Below are positions 34,973 through 42,180 of a stretch of DNA of 64,000 nucleotides, one piece after another. Below the pieces are notes generated by a model, which saw only the letters and a program-made list of their open reading frames with translations, was not told the origin of the DNA and made no database searches. This DNA comes from Hyphomonadaceae bacterium (GTDB taxonomy: Bacteria > Pseudomonadota > Alphaproteobacteria > Caulobacterales > Aquidulcibacteraceae): the NCBI GenBank assembly GCA_016791425.1, contig JAEUMQ010000020.1, forward strand, positions 124,001-188,000. The letters are read 5' to 3'. Every line of letters begins with the position of its first letter. The stretch's first letter is position 1. A program made the translations under genes and the position numbers.

Positions 34973-35283
34973 AGGATGAGCGCAGCGCCAGCGACACAGA
35001 TCGCCGCGCCGATCAGATCCCAGCGATCGGGCCGCACGCCTTCGACACTCCAAAGCCAGCCCAGAGAAGCGGCGATATAGACGCCCCCATAAGCGGCGAA
35101 GGCGCGGCCGGCCGAATTTGAAGGCGCGAGCGTCAGCAGCCAGGCGAAGAGCGCGAGAGCGGCGACGCCGGGAATGAGCCAGAGCGGCGAACGTCCAAGC
35201 CGCACCCAGGACCAGAACGCAAAACATCCCGCGATCTCCGCGAGCGCGGCGGCGATGTAGATGAGAGCGACCTTTAGATTCAT
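34951..35283 (-). CDS. ynfA: YnfA-family (UPF0060) membrane protein
   Basis: A 110-residue protein of four helices: [20 protein letters not shown] at the N-terminus, then [39 protein letters not shown] and [19 protein letters not shown]. This matches UPF0060, small-multidrug-resistance-like proteins. These often travel with mobile metal-resistance cassettes. I start at ATG 35283; the frame is open further but lacks family sequence. The stop overlaps the merR-like gene by 22 bp. Confidence 0.9.
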   Translation of the reverse strand: MNLKVALIYIAAALAEIAGCFAFWSWVRLGRSPLWLIPGVAALALFAWLLTLAPSNSAGRAFAAYGGVYIAASLGWLWSVEGVRPDRWDLIGAAICVAGAALILYGPRSA

Positions 35284-35370
35284 CAGACGGAGAAAGCATA
35301 GGGCGCTGATGCCGTCACGCGTCGTTTGAAGAGAAAAGGGGCGGACCCGGCTGCGGACCCGCCCCATCCC

Positions 35371-35799
35371 TCACGCCGCTTCGGCGGTGTCGCCCGCGGC
35401 GGCGGATTTGCCGCGACCGCGGCGCTGGGGCGCTTCGCGATCTTGCGCATCCTCGCGCGGCTTGCCGCGGGCGAGCACTTCGAGATCGCCGAACGGGCCG
35501 ATGACGAATTCGACCACGTATTTGGTGCGGCCCTTGTCGTCCTCGTAGGAGCCGGGACGGATCTGGCCGACGAGCCGCACGCGCGTGCCCTTCTGCAGCG
35601 AGGCTTCGACGCGCTCGACCTTCGCGGGGGCGAAGACGGCGATGCGGTGCCAATAGGTTTTCTCGGCCCATTCGCCGTTGTCGCGCTTCCAGCGCTCGGA
35701 GGTGGCGACCGAGAGAATGGCGATCTTCTTGCCGCCCTTGATTTCCTTGATTTCAGTCTTGCCGACATTGCCGACGATTTCGAAAGACGCTTTGTCCAT
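35371..35799 (-). CDS. ssb: Single-stranded DNA-binding protein
   Basis: A 142-residue SSB with a single OB fold (about 1-110: FEIVGNVGKTEIKEIKGGKK, ERWKRDNGEWAEKTYWHRIA, GTRVRLVGQIRPGSYEDDKG) and a basic/acidic tail (GKPREDAQDREAPQRRGRGK). It lacks the usual DDDIPF-like C-terminal tip of chromosomal SSB, typical of accessory SSBs carried by mobile elements. ATG 35799 has GGAGCGGAGTGA upstream. It lies between ynfA and parB, in the direction of ardC. Confidence 0.88.
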   Translation of the reverse strand: MDKASFEIVGNVGKTEIKEIKGGKKIAILSVATSERWKRDNGEWAEKTYWHRIAVFAPAKVERVEASLQKGTRVRLVGQIRPGSYEDDKGRTKYVVEFVIGPFGDLEVLARGKPREDAQDREAPQRRGRGKSAAAGDTAEAA

Positions 35800-35886
35800 G
35801 AGCTTCACTCCGCTCCCGGAGGATCATTCCGCCGGGGTCGCGCTTGCGACGCCATGCAACAGGCGGCCGTTGAGGAGCGTGAGCGC

Positions 35887-35955
35887 CCGTGGGCGCAAGG
35901 GGACTTGGTGCGGCGCGCAGGCTTTAGCCGAGCACACGGCCCCTTGCACCCACGG
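35887..35955. repeat. Long imperfect inverted repeat between ssb and parB
   Basis: CCGTGGGCGCAAGGGG (35887-35902) and CCCCTTGCACCCACGG (35940-35955) pair over 16 bp with one mismatch, enclosing 37 nt that can fold further (GTGCGGC against GCCGAGCAC). The 308-bp spacer 35800-36107 holds no gene. The hairpin sits 88-156 bp upstream of the ssb start. Confidence 0.75.
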
Positions 35956-36107
35956 CCGACGGACGCGTCATGGCGGCGAATGCGGGCGCGTCTCCGCGGG
36001 ATTATCGCCGGCGGCGTGATGCTCATGGTGCGGCGAGCATTTTGGCGGTCGGTGATCTGAAGCGGAAATCCGGCGGCGAGGGATCGGACCTCGCTGCCGG
36101 ACGTCCA

Positions 36108-37934
36108 TCATTGCGCGGCGATGGACGCAACAACGTCTGGAGCCGAAACTCGCAGCGGCTCCGGCAGCCAGCGGCTCTGCTTGAACACGCGCTTGGCGCG
36201 GCCGAGCAATTCACTCTTGGGCGCCTTTTCGAGCTTGCCGCGGTCGAGGGACGGCTTGGCTTCCTTGAGGGCGTCGATCAGCACGTCCTTACGCACGTGG
36301 TCAAAATAGCTTTCGGGCGTGGCCGACCAATACGCGCTCATGTCGAGACACGCCGCTTCGCAAAGGCGTTCGCCGAGCGCAATGCGGGCGAGCGAAACGC
36401 CCGGCGCCTGACGCAGATCGATGCCCGGCGCGATCAAAACGGCGATGAGGCCGAGCGCAAACGCATCGTCCGCCTGCAGGATGTGCACCCAGAGTGTCTC
36501 GGCGTCCGTCGCAAGGCGGCTCTGCCAATCTCGCAGCACTTCATCATAGCCGAGCGCCGCCGTCGCCTCCGAACGCGTGATCGCCCGCTCCGCATCCGCG
36601 GCGCGTACGGCAATATCGAGACACGACGCTTCCCGCTGCTCGATGCTTTGAAGCGCCAAGGTGAACGCGACGAGCCGAAGCGCGAGTTCGGGACGGCGCG
36701 CAATCTCGAGCCGGAGCGCAAGCGTCTTATGCGCCAGCAATTCGTCGAGCAGCCGGGCGGAGAGGCGGCCCGCGGCGACAGGGGGAGCCGCATCGCGATC
36801 CTGATCGCCCGGCGCCGAAGGCGCGCGGCGCAGCTTCTTGAGCGCTTTCACGTTCTCGGTTTTGACCAGGCCCCGCTCGATCTTCACGACGCCATCGTGT
36901 CCGATCGTGATCATCGCGCCGGCGAGCGCGACTTCCTCTTCCTGCCAGACCGATGGCGCGAGTTCGTCGAGCCTTTGCTCGATCGCTTCGATCTCGGCCT
37001 CGTCCTCGGTCTCATCAAGACGCGCCAGCAGACGTTCCTGGTCGGCGCGCGCATCTTCATCGAGCAGACGCCGGCGTTCACGGACGCGTTCGGGAAATTG
37101 CGTCCAAGGCACGCCGTCGATGGCGATGTCCACCCAGGCCCAGCCTTCGCCGCGAACGTCCTCTGCGAGCGCTTTAAGGCGCGATTCCGCAAGCGTGACC
37201 AGCTTGTCGCGGTCGCAGAGCCAGCGCGCATCATCGTCCTGTTCGGCGAAGAGATCGGACGCCAATGCGCCGCCGGCGGCGACATAGGAGTCGACGCCGA
37301 CGAAGCGCGCGAGTTTGTCGCTCTCCCGCACCTGCGCGCGTGTTACCTGGGCTCTCAATTGTTCCGGCGTGCGCGCCCAGTCCGGTGCATTGAAGAACGA
37401 CGCTTCCTGTAGCGCGTGGTCGTCGCTCATGGCGAGCGCGGCAAGCTGATCGGCGTCGATCTCTTCGTTGCGGAGCGCTTCGATTAAGCGCGGCGACACG
37501 CGTGACAGCTTGAGGCGGCGGGCGACGTGCATGGCGGAAACGCCGAAACGCGCCGCGATGGTTTCAGGGCCTTCGCCTTCCTGGACAAGTTTGGCGTAGG
37601 CCAGGATTTCATCGGCGAGCGGCAGCGATGTGCGTGCGATATTTTCCGCGAGCGATGCTTCCACCGACGCGTCAGCGTCGATGACGCGGCAGGGAATAGG
37701 CGTGTTCTTGGCGATGTCGCCGGCCTTCGCCAGCATGCGCAGAGCGCGCAAGCGGCGTCCGCCGGCCGACACGGCGTAACGGCCGCCGCCGGCGTCCTTG
37801 ACGACGAGGCTCTGCAAAAGGCCATGCGCTTTGATCGAGGCGGCGAGTTCGCCGATGTCGCCGCGCCTTTTGCCGGCGCGGACATTGTCCTTGTCCTCGA
37901 TGAGTTTGGACAAAGGGATGTCGATGACAGTCAT
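36108..37934 (-). CDS. parB: ParB/RepB-family protein of a mobile element
   Basis: A 608-residue protein, ATG 37934 after GGAG. The N-terminal ParB/Srx-like domain (about 1-110) has DIPLSKLIEDKDNVRAG, ELAASIKAHGLLQSLVV and the nucleotide-box AENIARTSLPLADEI; an HTH follows (RFGVSAMHVARRLKLSRVS, about 138). The remaining 400 residues are a long helical C-terminal part seen in large ParB-like proteins of plasmids and ICEs. Whether it segregates DNA or acts in the leading region of transfer is unknown; no parA neighbour is present. Confidence 0.88.
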   Translation of the reverse strand: MTVIDIPLSKLIEDKDNVRAGKRRGDIGELAASIKAHGLLQSLVVKDAGGGRYAVSAGGRRLRALRMLAKAGDIAKNTPIPCRVIDADASVEASLAENIARTSLPLADEILAYAKLVQEGEGPETIAARFGVSAMHVARRLKLSRVSPRLIEALRNEEIDADQLAALAMSDDHALQEASFFNAPDWARTPEQLRAQVTRAQVRESDKLARFVGVDSYVAAGGALASDLFAEQDDDARWLCDRDKLVTLAESRLKALAEDVRGEGWAWVDIAIDGVPWTQFPERVRERRRLLDEDARADQERLLARLDETEDEAEIEAIEQRLDELAPSVWQEEEVALAGAMITIGHDGVVKIERGLVKTENVKALKKLRRAPSAPGDQDRDAAPPVAAGRLSARLLDELLAHKTLALRLEIARRPELALRLVAFTLALQSIEQREASCLDIAVRAADAERAITRSEATAALGYDEVLRDWQSRLATDAETLWVHILQADDAFALGLIAVLIAPGIDLRQAPGVSLARIALGERLCEAACLDMSAYWSATPESYFDHVRKDVLIDALKEAKPSLDRGKLEKAPKSELLGRAKRVFKQSRWLPEPLRVSAPDVVASIAAQ

Positions 37935-37977
37935 GGGAAATGCTCCAATTGCGTCCATCGGCGGCATGCCGACGGGA

Positions 37978-37995
37978 CCCGCGTTCGGACGCGGG
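37978..37995. repeat. Hairpin upstream of parB
   Basis: CCCGCGT-TCGG-ACGCGGG, a perfect 7-bp stem with a tetraloop, 44-61 bp upstream of the parB start. Confidence 0.6.
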
Positions 37996-38024
37996 CGGAG
38001 CTTTTCCTTTCGGCCCGCGATGGA

Positions 38025-38081
38025 GGCGGCCGGGTCGAGGGCGCCGTCAGGCGCGCGCCAGCATCCCTCGACGCGGCCGCC
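38025..38081. repeat. Long inverted repeat upstream of parB
   Basis: Two 17-nt arms (38025-38041 and 38065-38081, GGCGGCCGGGTCGAGGG and its complement) pair with one mismatch around a 23-nt loop, which itself contains GCGCC-GTCA-GGCGC. The structure lies 91-147 bp upstream of the parB start, almost the same distance as the hairpin upstream of ssb. Confidence 0.75.
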
Positions 38082-38199
38082 GCGCGGGCCATGCAATCAG
38101 GCCGCGTCCGGACGCGGGTCACGGTTCGCCTGATCGATGTTTTGGCGATCACACGGAAAATATTCCGAAAAATATCCGGTTCTCGCTCCGAATACGGAC

Positions 38200-38245
38200 T
38201 TGTCAGAACGAGACAACAGAACGCACACTACAAGTACAGGTTGTC
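38200..38245 (+). promoter_or_regulatory. Repeated TTGTC/GACAA dyads upstream of luxR
   Basis: TTGTC (38200-38204), 7 nt, GACAA (38212-38216), then GTTGTC at 38240-38245, giving two overlapping inverted repeats (the wider one GACAAC-N22-GTTGTC). They lie 18-63 bp before the luxR GTG, where a regulator or LuxR itself could bind. Proposed from symmetry only. Confidence 0.4.
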
Positions 38246-38262
38246 AGGCAGAGGAGGCGGGC

Positions 38263-38985
38263 GTGCCTTGGTCCTTCGCCGAAAAGTGCGAAAAGGCGAG
38301 ATCGGTCGAAGACATCCAGGCGATATTCTCGCGCGAAATCCGCGCGCGCGGCTTTTCCCATTGGGCCTGCACCAGCCATGTCGATCCGCTCAATCCGCCC
38401 AATGGCGCGGTGATGATGTTCGACTATCCCCGTCCGTGGGTGGAGCATTTCAGCGCGCAGGGCTATGCGCGGCGCGATCCGGTGTTTCTCACAGCGCGCC
38501 GTCAGGCGCTTCCCTTTCAGTGGAGCGACCGTGTCTTTCGCCGCGGTCTCGACGCCGGCCAGGCGGCGATCCTTAACGAGGCCAATGAGGCCGGCATTGG
38601 CGACGGCTTCACCATTCCAATCCACGCGCCGGACGCGCTGCCGGCTTCGTGTTCGCTGGTGATCGGACCGGACGGCGTTGATCCGCTGCATGTGCGCGAG
38701 GCGCATTGGTTCGCCGTGTTCGCGCATGAGCGCGCACGGCGCTTGCTCTTGGATCTGACGCCGCCAAAGAAACCGGTGCTGAGCAGGCGCGAGCGGCAAT
38801 GCCTCGAACTAATCGCACAAGGTAAGGATGATTTCGCGGTGAGCGTCATTTTGGGCATCAGCGAGCACACCGCGCACAACACAGTCCGGCGCGCAATGCA
38901 AAAATATGGCGTCGCGACAAGGGTTCAGGCTTTTGTCCGCGCGCTCAGCGACGGCGAAATCAAGCTCGAAGACGTTGCTTCATGA
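38263..38985 (+). CDS. luxR: LuxR-family quorum-sensing regulator
   Basis: A 240-residue regulator with a GTG start and a perfect GGAGG 5 nt upstream. The autoinducer-binding domain (about 15-165) has the FDYPRPWVEHFSAQGYARRD stretch with the conserved Tyr/Trp/Asp set and GDGFTIPIHAP. The LuxR HTH is at about 175-235 (LSRRERQCLELIAQGKDDFA, ISEHTAHNTVRRAMQKYGVA). It should bind the AHL made by the next gene and control promoters nearby. In the same direction as luxI, 95 bp upstream. Confidence 0.93.
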   Translation: MPWSFAEKCEKARSVEDIQAIFSREIRARGFSHWACTSHVDPLNPPNGAVMMFDYPRPWVEHFSAQGYARRDPVFLTARRQALPFQWSDRVFRRGLDAGQAAILNEANEAGIGDGFTIPIHAPDALPASCSLVIGPDGVDPLHVREAHWFAVFAHERARRLLLDLTPPKKPVLSRRERQCLELIAQGKDDFAVSVILGISEHTAHNTVRRAMQKYGVATRVQAFVRALSDGEIKLEDVAS

Positions 38986-39003
38986 CGCAAAAGCGCCCGC
39001 GTC

Positions 39004-39025
39004 AATAGGCACGATCAGGCCTATT
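39004..39025 (+). promoter_or_regulatory. Candidate lux box upstream of luxI
   Basis: AATAGGC-ACGATCAG-GCCTATT is a perfect 7-8-7 inverted repeat, 22 bp, close to the usual 18-20-bp lux-box size. It lies between luxR and luxI, 55 bp before the luxI start, so it could mediate LuxR feedback on luxI. No T-run follows, so a terminator is less likely. Confidence 0.55.
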
Positions 39026-39080
39026 TCGCCCCGTCCGCGAAAAGCGCAAGCCTCCCGCGCCGCACAAGGGAGCGCCTTGC

Positions 39081-39710
39081 ATGATCCACATCGTCACCGC
39101 CGAGAACAGGCATCTGTTCCGCCACGCGCTCATGGAGATGCACCAGCAGCGCAAGACCGTTTTCGTCGACGAGTTGAAATGGCGTCTGAATGTGGAATCC
39201 GGAATCGAGATCGATTCCTATGACAGCCCTTCGGCCGTTTATCTGATCGAGGCGGAGGCGCCGCGCGCGCCCGTGCGCGCGTCGGTGCGACTGTTGCCGA
39301 CCGATCGCCCGCATCTCATGGCCGATGTCTTTCCACATCTCTGCAGCGGGGCGCCGCCGGCGGGCGCTCATGTCTGGGAGGCGACGCGCTTCTGTCCGTC
39401 GCCGGATCTGCCCAAAGGCGATGTGCGGCGCGGGATGCTGTCGCGGATGATCGCCGCGGTGATGGAAACGGCGCTCCTGTTTGGAATCGAACGCGTAACC
39501 TACGTGGCGAGCGCGTCGCTGGCGGCGGTCGCTCGTGACGCCGGCTGGATCACCGAAGCGCTCGGCGCGGTGCATGGATCGGGACGCGATGCGCTCGTCG
39601 CCATGGTGGCGGAAATCGACGCGGCGGGCCTCCGGCGCGTGCGCGAGCGCAACGGCATCGGCGCGCCGGTCACGCGCTTCACGCCCGGTGACGTGGCGCG
39701 GGCGGCTTGA
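39081..39710 (+). CDS. luxI: Acyl-homoserine-lactone synthase (LuxI family)
   Basis: A 209-residue AHL synthase using SAM and acyl-ACP or acyl-CoA. The invariant LuxI residues are in register: Arg24, Phe28, Trp34 (RKTVFVDELKW), Glu43, Asp45, Asp48 (GIEIDSYD), Arg70, Phe84, Glu100 and Arg103 (VWEATRFCPSP). The acyl chain cannot be read from sequence. AAGGGAG lies 8 nt before the ATG. The dioxygenase gene follows after 11 bp, so they are probably co-transcribed. Confidence 0.95.
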   Translation: MIHIVTAENRHLFRHALMEMHQQRKTVFVDELKWRLNVESGIEIDSYDSPSAVYLIEAEAPRAPVRASVRLLPTDRPHLMADVFPHLCSGAPPAGAHVWEATRFCPSPDLPKGDVRRGMLSRMIAAVMETALLFGIERVTYVASASLAAVARDAGWITEALGAVHGSGRDALVAMVAEIDAAGLRRVRERNGIGAPVTRFTPGDVARAA

Positions 39711-39721
39711 GGGAGGCGGCC

Positions 39722-40639
39722 ATGCATTCTGCTCAAATGCCGACGCGCCCTCACGCGCTCGGACGCGCCTACGAAACCGATATCGCCGCGCTCGATCGCG
39801 ATGGCTATCTGCGTCTCCCGCAGCTGCTCAGCGACCATGAAACGCGCACGCTGCAGAGCGAACTCGAACCGTGGTTTGGACGCACGCCGCGCTGCCAGGG
39901 CGATTTCTATGGCTGGCAGACGACGCGGATCGGCGGCCTCTTGTCGAAGGCGCCGATCGTGCAGCATTTGGCGCTCAATCCGCGCGTCCTCGCCATCGCC
40001 GAAACGCTGCTCGAACCGCAATGCGATTGCATTCAACTCAATCTGACGCAAGCGACGCGCGTCCATCCCGGCGAACGCGCCCAGGTGCCGCATCGCGACG
40101 AAGAGATGTGGCCTTGGCCGACCGGCGGGCGCCACTGGCTGATCAATGTGATGTGGGCGGTGAGCGATTTTACCAGCGCCAATGGCGCGACGCGGATATG
40201 GCCCGCCAGCCACAGAAGCGGGCTCGACCGCTCGATCGATCCCGCAGCCAGCGTTAGCGTCGAGATGCCGGCAGGGTCGGCGTTGGTGTTTCTCGGTTCG
40301 GTAACGCATGGCGCCGGCGCCAACGAAACCGATGCGCCGCGCACCGGCATCATCATTTCGTATTGCTTGGGCTGGCTCAAATCGTATGAGAACCAGTTCC
40401 TGGCGTATCCGATCGAGGTGGCGCGGCTCTTTCCCGAGCGCCTGCAGCGGCTCATCGGATATCAAATGCATCGGCCCAATCTCGGCGGCTGCGACGGGCG
40501 CGATCCGATCGAGCGTTTGCACGGCGCCGGCGGCATAGGACCGCATATCGATGCGGTGTCGCCCGAGACCGCCGAAGAATTGCGGGCCTATTATCATGCG
40601 GCGGAGAACGCGGGTGCCCGGGTCGGAGAAGGCGGCTGA
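39722..40639 (+). CDS. Phytanoyl-CoA dioxygenase (PhyH)-family oxygenase
   Basis: A 305-residue Fe(II)/2-oxoglutarate oxygenase. The start ATG 39722 follows GGGAGG. The iron triad is visible as VPHRDEEMW (H-x-D, about 118-126) and HGAGANETDAPRTGIIISY (distal His, then the Arg for 2-oxoglutarate). The GDFYGWQTTRIGG and YENQFLAYP segments are typical of the family. Substrate unknown; position after luxI suggests work on an AHL, and position before the lasso operon allows peptide hydroxylation. Its last 26 nt overlap the GntR gene. Confidence 0.85.
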   Translation: MHSAQMPTRPHALGRAYETDIAALDRDGYLRLPQLLSDHETRTLQSELEPWFGRTPRCQGDFYGWQTTRIGGLLSKAPIVQHLALNPRVLAIAETLLEPQCDCIQLNLTQATRVHPGERAQVPHRDEEMWPWPTGGRHWLINVMWAVSDFTSANGATRIWPASHRSGLDRSIDPAASVSVEMPAGSALVFLGSVTHGAGANETDAPRTGIIISYCLGWLKSYENQFLAYPIEVARLFPERLQRLIGYQMHRPNLGGCDGRDPIERLHGAGGIGPHIDAVSPETAEELRAYYHAAENAGARVGEGG

Positions 40640-41246
40640 CCCGCGCGCGGGCGAGCGTGTCTACAGGGAGATCAAGCAAGCCATCATCGCCGGCGATCTG
40701 AGACTTCGCCAGCGGCTCGACATCGACACGCTCGCCGAGCGGTGGCGTGTCAGCGCCACGCCCGTGCGCCAGGCGCTCGCCGTTCTGACCGCGGAACGGC
40801 TCGTCAGCGTCGAATCCACGCGCGGCTACTACGTCGCTTTTTGGTCGGAGCGGGAGCTCAAGGAGCTTTATGAATGGCGCGGGACGCTCGCGCGCGTTGC
40901 GGCCGAAACCTATGCGCCAGAGCCTATAGCGCTCACGGCCGCGCAAAGACGCGCTCACACGACCGCGTACGCGTTGCTGATGCAGCATCTCGAAGGTAAT
41001 GCGAGCCGCGAGCTACGCCTAGCGGCGCGCTCCGCGGACGAGCGCTTGCACGCCGCGTTGGCAGCCGAAGCGGAGGCGCTGAACGATGCGGCCGAGGACT
41101 TGCTCGAACTCGCTGATGCGCTTGGCCACGCTAACAAGCGCACACTGCAGGCACGTTTGAAGCGCTATTTCCGACGTCGCGTTCAAGAAGCCGCCGCGAT
41201 CCGCGCTCGCGCGAGCGTGAAAGCGCTGCCGCGTAACGGCGACTAG
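40614..41246 (+). CDS. GntR-family regulator
   Basis: A 210-residue regulator, GTG 40614 with GGAG upstream. Winged HTH at about 8-72: GERVYREIKQAIIAGDLRLR, LAERWRVSATPVRQALAVLT. The rest is a helical effector domain like FCD/VanR (ELYEWRGTLARVAAE, then EALNDAAEDLLELADAL) but with few of the metal-binding His of true FCD proteins. It lies directly before two palindromes and the lasso precursor gene, so it is a candidate regulator of that operon. Confidence 0.88.
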   Translation: MPGSEKAADPRAGERVYREIKQAIIAGDLRLRQRLDIDTLAERWRVSATPVRQALAVLTAERLVSVESTRGYYVAFWSERELKELYEWRGTLARVAAETYAPEPIALTAAQRRAHTTAYALLMQHLEGNASRELRLAARSADERLHAALAAEAEALNDAAEDLLELADALGHANKRTLQARLKRYFRRRVQEAAAIRARASVKALPRNGD

Positions 41247-41249
41247 CGG

Positions 41250-41263
41250 TTCCGATATCGGAA
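41250..41263. promoter_or_regulatory. Perfect palindrome upstream of lasso precursor (site 1)
   Basis: TTCCGATATCGGAA, a perfect 14-bp palindrome, begins 4 bp after the gntR stop and about 90 bp before the precursor start. A candidate GntR operator. Confidence 0.55.
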
Positions 41264-41319
41264 GAAATTTTCATCAAGATAGCCCGCCAAATCGGTAGGC
41301 CCGCGACTAGCCTTTTGGG

Positions 41320-41336
41320 GCCGGAACATTTCCGGC
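41320..41336. promoter_or_regulatory. Inverted repeat upstream of lasso precursor (site 2)
   Basis: GCCGGAA-CAT-TTCCGGC, a perfect 7-3-7 dyad, ends 14 bp before the precursor ATG and just upstream of its AGGAGG. It shares the TTCCG/CGGAA half-sites of site 1. In RNA it would form a hairpin next to the ribosome binding site. Confidence 0.55.
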
Positions 41337-41350
41337 TTCAGGAGGCGAAC

Positions 41351-41473
41351 ATGCTTGAATTCCATGACGACGAAGACGCCGTGACCGAAATTGGCGCGGT
41401 CTCGGAAGAAACCAAGGGCGAAGTCATCAAGGCGGACTCGGAATTCCCGCTGCAGGGCTATCGCGAAGAATGA
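41351..41473 (+). CDS. Lasso peptide precursor
   Basis: A 40-residue precursor, ATG 41351 with AGGAGG 5 nt upstream. Acidic leader of 22 residues, then a predicted core of 18, GEVIKADSEFPLQGYREE. The leader has Thr at position -2 (T21-K22 before G23), the residue recognised by B and C enzymes in proteobacterial lasso peptides. Core Gly1 can form the macrolactam with Glu9 (9-residue ring, common) or Asp7 (rarer), leaving loop FPLQG and Tyr15/Arg16 as plug candidates. It is immediately followed by B, C and D genes. Too short for routine gene calling. Confidence 0.88.
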   Translation: MLEFHDDEDAVTEIGAVSEETKGEVIKADSEFPLQGYREE

Positions 41474-41483
41474 CGCCGCCCGG

Positions 41484-41511
41484 CGCCGGGCGCTGCGCAA
41501 AGCGTCCGGCG
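41484..41511 (+). other. Stem-loop between lasso precursor and B gene
   Basis: CGCCGGGCGCT, loop GCGCAA, AGCGTCCGGCG: an 11-bp stem with one G-U pair, starting 11 nt after the precursor stop; an overlapping palindrome GCCCGGCGCCGGGC starts at 41478. No T-run follows. In RiPP operons such loops often stabilise the precursor message or reduce read-through into enzyme genes. Confidence 0.6.
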
Positions 41512-41527
41512 TCGAAGGACGCTCGCC

Positions 41528-42178
41528 GTGGATCAAAGAACCCATTGGACCTTCGCGCCATATGTGAACGCAGCCCGCATCGGCGGCTATGGGGTTTTCC
41601 TCGATCTTAATCGTGACGCCTATTCCTGCGTGCCATGGGCCATTGTCTCTGCGTTGGTCGCGCGCGATGTCTCGACGGTTCGCGATAGCCAAATTACGGC
41701 GCTTCGGCGGAACGGGCTGATCGTTGAAGCCGAGTGCGGAGCGCCATGCACGTTAGTGGAGCGCAGGGCGCCCAACGCTGCGCTGCCGGCACCTTGGGCG
41801 GGGCCCGCGCAAGCGGCGTCCGTGAAGGTCTTTCCTGCCTGTCTCTGCGCTGCCGATCGCTTGGCCTCCCCAATCCGCACTGTCGTAGAAGACCGTATGA
41901 ACGCCAGAACGCATGTCCGCCTGGCCACGCTGGAGGAGGCGCGAGCCGCGATAGCTGCGTTCCACGGCGCTCGTAGCTGGTATCCGCGATCTTACAATTG
42001 CCTGTTCGATTGTGTGGCGATGCTAGCGTTCCTGCGCTCCTCAGGACTGAGGGCCACGTGGGTATTCGGGGCACGGCTCTATCCATTCGCCGCTCATTGT
42101 TGGCTGGAAGTCGAAGATGTGGCGCTGGGAGAGGACATCGCGCATCTGCGCGCTTTCACGCCGCTATTGGCGGTGTAG
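41528..42178 (+). CDS. Lasso peptide B protein (RRE plus transglutaminase-like leader protease)
   Basis: A 216-residue fused B1-B2 protein, GTG start. Residues about 1-85 form the RiPP recognition element that binds the leader (YVNAARIGGYGVFLDLNRDA, SALVARDVSTVRDSQITALR). The C-terminal half is the Cys protease: YNCLFDCVAMLAFLRSSGL with Cys158 as likely nucleophile, and FAAHCWLEVEDVALGEDIAH with His190 and nearby Asp. It removes the leader so that the cyclase can close the ring. Stop is 2 nt before the C gene. Confidence 0.92.
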   Translation: MDQRTHWTFAPYVNAARIGGYGVFLDLNRDAYSCVPWAIVSALVARDVSTVRDSQITALRRNGLIVEAECGAPCTLVERRAPNAALPAPWAGPAQAASVKVFPACLCAADRLASPIRTVVEDRMNARTHVRLATLEEARAAIAAFHGARSWYPRSYNCLFDCVAMLAFLRSSGLRATWVFGARLYPFAAHCWLEVEDVALGEDIAHLRAFTPLLAV

Positions 42179-42180
42179 GC

